Positions 57,601-64,000 of a DNA stretch of 64,000 bases are shown here, piece after piece. How positions within the stretch are numbered: position 1 is the stretch's first letter; each line of letters starts with the position of its first letter. The notes below the pieces were generated by a model that had not been told where the DNA came from, ran no database searches, and saw only the letters and a list, made by a program, of their open reading frames with translations. A program made the translations under genes and the position numbers. Where the stretch lies: the NCBI RefSeq assembly GCF_014529535.1, contig NW_023503370.1, positions 620,001 through 684,000 on the forward strand, read 5' to 3'. The DNA comes from Bradysia coprophila (lineage: Eukaryota; Arthropoda; Insecta; Diptera; Sciaridae).

Positions 57601-60366
57601 ACACATTTTTGATTGTTTGTGAGGATCAGCTGAAGGAAATTCATGCTTCAATTTCACTGGATCTAACTGTAATATGTTTGGTAAAGTTTGGAAAATGTTG
57701 GAAAATATAACAAAGTTTGTCCAATAAATAGTCCCTGCAATTTGGTTTAACCAGGGAAAGGGGTTTAGAATATCCGTGTGTGCGTAATTTGTGAATGACC
57801 CTTACACGAATGGAATTTTGAAAATCGACAAATTTTATTTTTTTGTGTTTTACTTGTGTTTTACATTTCTCTATTTGAAAATACATGCAAAATTCACAAA
57901 AAGCCAGTAAAATACCAGACAGAACTTTAAATTCTGAGTCCTGAGTGAATGGGACAAGCGAAGAAAATTGTGCCTCTTGTTAATCCAGGCCAAAGACGAG
58001 AAGCGATTCCTCTCATATGTCCAAAAGAAGCATGCTATATGGCATTATACTCAAAATCCCGAGCTAAATTTTCCAAGAAAATTTAACTTTACTAAGTCTT
58101 ATTGACACTCTGGAGAATTCCTCGCCGATGTACAAACTCTCTCTCTAGCGTGGCAGGCCTGTAAAAATCATTTTTCCCGAAAAACGACAGTGTATATAAT
58201 TTCGAACTATTTAGCAATAATATCTTCATCACATAATACATCGTCGATTATCTCTAATTTAAATCGATTGCCAGCAACGGTACTATAGACATTATATACG
58301 TGTGCAGATATTCGGTATTACAGCTCAAGTATATTTTCACCAAGACGTTAGAGACGTTATCATTTTACGGCCATAGCATATAATACTGCGTATAACGAAC
58401 CGAACGGAAACATTGCAATATTAATGTAATTTAGGGAAAATCCACGAGTTATTTATGACTTTCACTAAAATTACAGAGAGTTTCTTACATCCACAAAAGA
58501 TACAGAGATAAAACGGATAAAACCGATGTTATATTTTGGTTGAGTTGATAAAAGGAATTGTAATTTGTGTGTTTGTGAATATATGTGTGGAGCAGTTGGA
58601 AGAAATTAATTTTGGTTTTTCTGTCAAAAAATTTGTTTTCACAAATTTTTCTTTTTCATGTCTTTTTCTGAAGTAAAGTATTTCTTCTCAAAAATGTACT
58701 TACGTCCATCCAAAGTGCTGGGTATTTTGTGGTCGCATCAAACCAATCCATACAAATTCGGTGACATCTAACTCTTTTAAAAAGGCTCTTGCTGCATCAA
58801 ACTGAACACCGTTATCAACTGAAAGTTAAAAAATAGATTTTTCTTAGAATTCGATTTCTTTTTAATAAATACCGTCCAAATATGGGTGGAAAATAAATAA
58901 ATCAACCGGAAAACCAGGTCAATATTGTTGACCTTTTCATATAGTAGTGGATGGAACTTTTTTTTAAGAAGGAAGGGATGAGCATTTATTTGATGTTAAA
59001 AATATATGAAAAGATCTCCGATTTAACCACCAATTTTCCCGGAAAAACGTTGAATCTCGTTTGACTTGGTACCGAATTTTATTGTAGCTTTGTTCCCAAA
59101 AGATCGAAAATGATATAGAAGGTCTTTCAGAAATATTAATAATTAGTCCGTTATTTCAATTTCTTTATTTATTTTTAACTCACAACAGGAATTTTTATTC
59201 CTTGTCAACAATTTTCTTTCTTAAAATTCGTTGATAATTGTCCAAGTTATCGAGATATTAGGAAAATGAAAAAGTGCGATAGACAGTATTCATATATTTT
59301 GCGTGTACAAGCCACGCATTTTCGCCGGCCAAGACAGATACGCACATTATTTCTCACGTAAATTTCGGCTCCTTATAAAAATACCCAAATAAATTTCTGT
59401 AAAACCATCGTTTTCGGCCCCGACACATGAAAAACTTAATACGTAACTCTTTCGGCCTACTCAATCGTTACGCAAATGACTATTATCACATCAGCATAAG
59501 TTGTGTTTTCAACAGTATCTACCGTACGCTAATGTGATAAAGTATGGTACATAATTGGACAAATAAATGAGTCATGATTGCGTGAGTTTGAATGTGTGCG
59601 CTCGTTTATTATTCCACTCGTCCCGGCTATTCCTCCACTCGATTTACAAACGTTCATCCTCACATGCAGATTATAACTAGTGCAATCATATAGCTAGTAT
59701 ATATGTCTAGAACGTACTATTTTACTCAACTCAGTGACGAAAAGTAAAACTTTCTTCGTTCAAGTAACTAATAGTCGAGGGGTAACCGACTCGGGTAGTT
59801 GACTACACACCCTCAAAGGAATTTCCGGAGTATCCGGTAAATAATTGGAATTGATGGAATTGACCGGAATTGATCGGAATTGGCAGGAATTGATAGGAAT
59901 TGACTGGAAATATGTAGAATTGAAAGTAAATGAGAGTATATGCTGATAAGTGTGATTATCGGAAAGAAGGACCAGCGAATGCAAAACCACAATATTTCCT
60001 TTTTGTTTTAATTTTACAAGCTCCCGCGCAATAAATAACAGTTTACAGTGATGATCAGTTCCATTTTAGAACAGGTTCAACGTCCTTTTATGTTAAAAAT
60101 ATGCAAACTGAAGTATTCTTCTTCAGAGGATTCTTGTGAGTCAGAACGGAAGAGTTTGAGCCGCAACAAACAGGTTAATATTCGTCGTTACAAAAAAATG
60201 CATCACCAATAATATCATCTATTCCATCAACTTTTCAAAAGCCTAAAATCTTACGATGTCGATCACTTGAACGAAACAAAAAATTGAGTGCTTTGGCTTT
60301 TGCTGACGTGTGCTGAACAAATCCATTTCCTGTCGAGGTACGAACAACGTTTTGTGCATCGGACAA
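45677..60366 (-). CDS. C-type lectin-like domain protein with mucin-like C-terminus (5' end missing)
   Basis: The exons on the minus strand are W 60255-60366, X 58704-58818, Y 47936-48096 and Z 45677-47607. The phases match at each join (1, 2, 1), with strong sites such as TCTATTTCAG, GTAAGA, GTAAGT and TTCTGCTTTCAG. W to Y build one C-type lectin-like domain. It comprises helix 1 (LSDAQNVVRTS), helix 2 then WIGL, FGWTNSKPLD, LCAVID, WHALRC and AAFLCEME. The Ca/sugar motifs EPN and WND are replaced (AEPLPAMES, DFRWHAL), so classical mannose binding is unlikely. Exon Z adds four Cys, two MMGDQP motifs (about residues 126 and 179 of Z) around a Lys-rich segment, then a long Thr/Ser/Pro-rich mucin-like region. 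It ends KKVLG with no TM segment, implying secretion if a signal peptide lies upstream. Exons before W were not found and may lie beyond the window. X, Y and Z are firm; W is slightly less so. Confidence 0.8.
48641..48794. mobile_element. MITE-like element in the lectin intron
   Basis: TTTTTTTAGTACC at one end and GGTAAAAAAAA at the other. The inner CACTGTAAAAAAAC, CTATTTGGCAGCTGTC and TGCGTTGG match the element at 1775-1917. Confidence 0.55.
49227..51750. repeat. 39-bp satellite, about 65 units, in the lectin intron
   Basis: The unit reads AGTCGAAAAAAACGG, then TTATTTTAGCTCGTTTC and TATGAAG. Variants differ in A-run length, GTT/GTC, TTAATTTAG against TTATTTTAG, and a CCGTTACTTTCGC sub-block (near 49420 and again near 49830). 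Higher-order patterns of variant units repeat, which shows local duplication. Because 39 is a multiple of three, several frames stay open by chance. The array lies in the 10.6-kb intron between lectin exons Y and X. Confidence 0.95.
51751..55665. other. lectin intron sequence, no exon seen
   Basis: AT-rich DNA with a short (AC)n tract near 53633. The only structured piece is the element at 52028-52282. Confidence 0.4.
52028..52282. mobile_element. 255-bp element with ATTCCCGTCAGAGT ends
   Basis: AGCTGTATTCCCGTCAGAGT at the left is mirrored by ACTCTGACGGGAATTAAGCT at the right. The internal open frame is short and unconvincing. Confidence 0.65.
55666..55755. mobile_element. 90-bp MITE with AAAAAGTACTCCGTG ends
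   Basis: AAAAAGTACTCCGTGTGAGAG at the left mirrors CTCTCTCACGGAGTACTTTTT (less one base) at the right. Confidence 0.7.
55857..55977. mobile_element. hairpin MITE, GGCAATTTCGCG family
   Basis: GTATCTGTTTTGGACGATTG and TAGGCAATTTCGCG at the left mirror GCGAAAGTGCCTA, ATCAATCGTCCAAAACAG and ATACTC at the right. Its relatives are at 9843-9959 and 60466-60579. Confidence 0.8.
57382..57541. mobile_element. 160-bp hAT-type MITE with perfect 8-bp target duplication
   Basis: It begins CAGTGCCAATATTCTCG and ends CGAGAATATAGGCACTG. GTTTATAC occurs on each side (57374-57381 and 57542-57549). The whole element is a near-palindrome of AAAATTTGAGAAAATTCG words. The clean duplication and the CAGTGCC ends point strongly to hAT mobilisation. 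Confidence 0.9.
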
Positions 60367-60465
60367 CTGAAATAGACAAAACACAGCAATTTACTTGAAA
60401 ACACACACACTTCACATTCACCATATTAATGTAATTTCTTTCCCGCACCATACATCGTAAAGTTG

Positions 60466-60579
60466 TATACGCATCTGTTGTGGACGGTTTATTTTAGGCA
60501 CTTTCGCTTGTCGCCCTCACTTCGGTCGCGCTGCAATCCGCGAAATTGCTTAAAATATACCGTCCACAACATATACGTA
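60466..60579. mobile_element. hairpin MITE, GGCAATTTCGCG family
   Basis: ATACGCATCTGTTGTGGACGG and TTTTAGGCACTTTCGC at the left mirror GCGAAATTGCTTAAAATA and CCGTCCACAACATATACG at the right. It lies 100 bp upstream of lectin exon W on the gene's minus strand. Confidence 0.8.
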
Positions 60580-60639
60580 CGATATATGCACGATAAATAG
60601 TTCGAGAGAAACTGACATTTCTTAATGACAAATCATGAA

Positions 60640-60690
60640 GAAATATGTCGTATTTCAGTTGTCGGATGCACAATACTATCTATCTAAAAT
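60640..60690 (+). other. second partial copy of the lectin exon start, opposite strand
   Basis: GTATTTCAGTTGTCGGATGC with ACAATAC on the plus strand matches the acceptor and first codons of exon W, which is on the minus strand 300 bp away. The open frame continues about 30 codons (LSDAQYYLSKINNDVRCEI) to a stop. It is either a fragment of an inverted duplication or part of the same repeat that supplied exon W. Confidence 0.45.
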
Positions 60691-61084
60691 AAACAATGAT
60701 GTGCGATGTGAAATCATTTTAAACAAAACTGCAGTCAATTGGACGGTTTAATCTAAATTGAAATTGAAAAATCTCTTCTAAAATTACGAGTAAAAATTAA
60801 AGATTCTAACAAAATGAGTCACAAATGTAGGACAACATAGTTGTTCCAAATTTTATCTTGATATAGTCTGACGATTCTTTTTCCAAAATGCTTAAGGGTT
60901 TAACTTTGACTTTAAATTTATATCTATTTGAAAATATCGAGCAATTATTTCGAAAATTCGTGGAATTGAAGGAATTGATTAGAATTATAGGAATTGAAGG
61001 GCGAATCCGGCAAGTGGTGGTGTTAATCCGTTAATTAAAGAAATAAAAGGAATTAAGAGCATTTAAACGAATTGACAGGAAGTA

Positions 61085-61495
61085 TCTTTAGAAATACCAA
61101 ACTGCAGAAATAAGACGTAGGATTGGTATTGCATGGGCAGCGTTCGGAAAACTCAGACTAATTTTCAAAAGCAAAATAGTATGCTTGGAATAACACTCAG
61201 AGACAGAATGACGAATCAATGGATTCGACAACAAACCAGGGTCGTTGATGTCATGGAAGGAATAGCATCTCTGAAATGGAGCTGGGCGGGACATATTGCA
61301 AGAAGGACAGACGAACGTTGGACCAAAAAGATCATGAACTGGCGACCATATAAAAGACGAGCTATAGGTAGAACACCAGAGAGATGGATAAACCGAATTA
61401 AGAATATTGCAGGTACAAACTGGCAGCAAATGGCAATGGATCGTACGAAATGGAAAGAAGTTGGAGAGGCAGTGGATAGCAGTGGATAGAAACAG
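61085..61495 (+). pseudogene. RTE-type LINE 3' fragment with internal deletion
   Basis: An EIRRRIGIAWAAFGKL-coding start jumps, with a deletion and frame change near 61165, to MLGITLRDRMTNQWIRQQT, LKWSWAGHIARRTDERW and NWRPYKRRAIGRTPERW, ending with DRTKWKEVGEAVDSSG. This is the standard C-terminus of RTE-like endonuclease/reverse-transcriptase LINE polyproteins. A short A/G-rich AAGAAGAA tail follows. It is embedded in the GGAATTGA array. Confidence 0.85.
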
Positions 61496-61987
61496 GCTGA
61501 AAAAGAAGAATAAGAAGAAGACCTTTAGAAATTGAAAGGGAAATGAAAGAAATTGAAAGGAATTGAACGGAATTGAAAGGAAATAGAGCGAATCCGGCAA
61601 TTAGACGAGTTGGTCCGGTAATTGAGGTAATTAAATGGAATTGAAAGGAATTAGAAATTGATTTGCCACCATTTTGGCCAGTCGGTTACCCCTCGCTAAT
61701 AGTATATTACTATTCAAGGGAAGGAATTTGATCAAATGTGTATGACGTTTTCCTTCACGAAGGAGAGAAAGACTTTTCCGTAGCGACGGAAACTCCATTT
61801 ATTTATTTAGTAAAGGAAAATCATTTATCACTCGGTGGCATAAATAACTATCTCGTATAAATCTTCTAACAAAAATAAATGTTCGACTAGCACTTGTTGA
61901 AAGACTAACAATATTAATTGAAATTCTCGTAATGATAATTTTTCTAGTAGAATAGTTCTCGTTCAGAATTTTCTAATTTTATTAAAT

Positions 61988-62125
61988 CTACTGACTCTGA
62001 GTCGTTCCTTGGTGGCTTTTCGGTTTCACTGGTTTCACATATTGTGTTAATTGTCGGTAGTGTTGTTGCAAACTTTGTGCATTAGCATTGTATGCAGCAA
62101 GTAAGCAAGGTTGAACGAAAAACTT
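61988..62125 (-). CDS. possible terminal coding exon of another gene
   Basis: A minus-strand frame reads FVQPCLLAAYNANAQSLQQH, then YRQLTQYVKPVKPKSHQ and stops at 61988. An AATAAA follows within 10 bp (61978-61983). The Gln/Ala-rich composition is unusual for AT-rich junk. However, the acceptor (ATTAAAAG) is weak and no upstream exon was found. I do not recognise the family. Confidence 0.2.
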   Translation of the reverse strand, partial: KFFVQPCLLAAYNANAQSLQQHYRQLTQYVKPVKPKSHQGTTQSQ

Positions 62126-63224
62126 TTAATAGAATTAACCGAAGAAGCGATATTTTAAATTTTGTTCCACAAGAAGAGTCAAGTCTATCGCAGTGAGAAG
62201 AATCAAAGTTTGTTTTTTCTTTTTGTGTAATTAATTTTTGTATATTATGGGTGAATGCCCTTATCTGTACTCTTTGGGGTAGTAAAGCAGATGTATAGCG
62301 TAAAATTACGGCAAGATTTAAAAAAAAAAAATTAAATTGATGAAATATGAAGCATTGAAGCTGAACTCACAGAACTACAACAATACGCTAACAGAAAAAA
62401 TATGTTTCATCAATCGGACAAAAAAAAGTTTTCCGATTTGTTTTATTCGCATAGCGTGCGCTTCGATTTTATTACAATTAATTACTGCAATACCAGATCA
62501 AAGAAACCATTCTTCTTGTTTCACAAAACCATTGGAGTATGATAAATGCTTGGGATGATCGAGCTGTTGTGTCAGTCAATAAATTTATAATGGAATCAGT
62601 TCATCTTTCTGAAAGCACGAAGGGCGTAGCTCCATGGCTTCTAAATTCCTTCTACATTTTTCTTAATCCGAACCGAGCTAGAGAATATAATAGAGTGAAT
62701 TTAATCTTAAACGCGACACTAACACTCTCTATATATGTACACTACACATCGATAGAAAAATCCCATCAATTCCAATGTCCTCAATTGCAGCTCAGCCATG
62801 TGATACATTGCAGCGGGAAACAAATTTATCAACTACAAAGTTTAACTGTACATCATGTGTGAATACAAATGAATTTTTATGCATTACAGCACAGCGTTAG
62901 GGGTCATCCATAAAGGACGTTCACACGGTCAACCTTTTTCTGTGGACGAAAAAATCTATCGCGAAAAACGACAAAATGTGAAACTAGTTCTTCGTCTTAT
63001 GGTCTGTGAGTTGTTTGACATCAAGTACATAGTTGTCATCTACAGATTTCGTATAACAAATGAAATACTAGATTCTCTGGAGTAGGTATCGTCTGATCAA
63101 ACTGATGTATTAGAAACAAAGTGAAAGAATGTATCAAGAGAAGCAAATCTGTTACAGTTGGCGACTTTGAATAAAGTGACGCATTTCGTTTCAGCTGATC
63201 CACTAATCCAAACAAATCACGTCT

Positions 63225-63422
63225 TTAAATGGTTTCACCACTACCACACGCATGCGTATAAACATGTATTAGTAGATCTTTTGTATGTATGAGTGGATAA
63301 GCTGGAAAACAGCTGTAACAAAATGCATCACTTCCTCTATGGACGGTCTCATACTGGCCAGCACAATTTAAACATTGCAAAAACTGTGCCAGCCACCATA
63401 CATTTAAAACAAACTTTTTCAA
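63225..63422 (-). pseudogene. possible C2H2 zinc-finger remnant
   Basis: The minus-strand frame contains LQCLNCAGQYETVHRG, then FCYSCFPAYPLIHTKDLL and IHVYTH. This resembles C-x2-C ... H-x3-H fingers with a degenerate linker (H.G...F.C). Finger spacing is off by two residues and no second good finger exists, so it is at best a remnant. Confidence 0.25.
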
Positions 63423-64000
63423 CTTTCAAAATTAAAGTTTTTCAACTTGTGCTGATGCAAACACAATTTTCAAAAGAAACGAACGGTATCTTCTTTCCAT
63501 TTTTTGTTGTTGTTTGTTTGTTATTGTGTTGAAAAACTTGTAAATGAAGCATTTTCATGTGTGTGAGAGTGGATGTTAGATGACTTTTCGGTACGATGGT
63601 ATGGAAAACAGATTTTCCATCTTCTATTGTAATTTTTTTCAACAACGAAAAAAAAGTGTACTTGCGTTTAGTCAAAAAGTTTTCTTTTTTTCAACGGAGA
63701 AAACTTTCTTGTTAAGTACTTAGAAATAAGTTTTTAAATCGAAAACAACTTGCTAGGTGTGTACAGTGTACTTAAGGCTGTGCGACATTGTACACACGAT
63801 GAAAGAAATCTGTCAACAACAACAACGTTCGATTGATACTGTCTGATTGACTTAAATTGCTTATTAGAAAGTCTTTCCAAATGAAAGGAATGTTTTAACA
63901 AACTCTTAATTATCCATCTTTTGTAAAGTTTCGTTTGATGTTTCACAAAATGGAAGACTGTGATTGATAATGTTGTCGTTGCGAAACTCGTTTACCGAAG

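Larger units (their letters stand above)
59766..61707. repeat. region bounded by inverted CGAGGGGTAACCGACT, with GGAATTGA arrays
   Basis: TAGTCGAGGGGTAACCGACT at about 59772 is mirrored near 61681-61700 (AGTCGGTTACCCCTCG). GGAATTGA-type tandem words lie at 59847-59930, 60960-61005 and 61535-61660. The enclosed sequence includes lectin exon W, a hairpin MITE and an RTE relic. It is therefore either a composite or two inverted copies of a smaller element. Confidence 0.6.
61708..64000. other. mostly AT-rich; only weak gene traces
   Basis: Apart from the two weak candidates listed below, I see nothing that can be supported. Upstream exons of the lectin gene should be sought here or beyond the window. 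Confidence 0.35.

Overview
This window looks like animal, most likely insect (dipteran-like), nuclear DNA. It is AT-rich, with short spliced exons, small GT-AG introns, TATA/Inr-type promoters and very many foldback or MITE-type elements. The assignment is inferred from intron style, a DUF4728-type four-TM gene, a C-type lectin gene and the transposon mix; no database was consulted. Most of the sequence is non-coding or transposon-derived. I found no RNA genes or prokaryotic features.

Five protein-coding loci can be supported. (1) At 3506-5864 (+) there is a two-exon gene for a secreted, almost wholly repetitive protein: a signal-peptide exon, then 31 decapeptide repeats, an Asp-Ala/Cys tract and four 15-residue Cys/Arg repeats. 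It has its own TATA box and poly(A) signal. (2) At 13616-15976 (+) lies an uninterrupted 786-codon hAT-like transposase-type ORF. (3) At 31594-33455 (-) is a seven-exon gene for a 342-residue protein I do not recognise; I assembled it from phase-compatible exons. (4) At 42463-43172 (+) is a complete four-exon, four-TM gene (149 residues). (5) At 45677-60366 (-) is the 3' part of a large gene: a C-type lectin-like domain spread over three exons, followed by a 1.9-kb mucin-like terminal exon. Its 10.6-kb intron holds about 65 copies of a 39-bp satellite.

Between these lie elements of several kinds. Large foldbacks sit at 7472-9714, 16063-16464, 27284-28058 and 39500-40150. A TA-flanked long-TIR element spans 40218-41416. 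hAT-type MITEs with 8-bp target duplications are at 28402-28629 and 57382-57541 (perfect) and at 21007-21169 (imperfect). A recent TA-flanked MITE with 43-bp perfect arms is at 45051-45178, and a dispersed hairpin family has copies at 9843, 55857 and 60466. Broken non-LTR retrotransposon pieces lie at 23450, 24760, 34498, 38373, 41490, 43430, 44100 and 61085.

The most unusual items are the repetitive secreted protein, the unrecognised seven-exon gene, the splice-site-containing duplications of the lectin exon beginning, and the satellite inside the lectin intron. The genes do not form an obvious pathway; each has its own orientation and promoter context.
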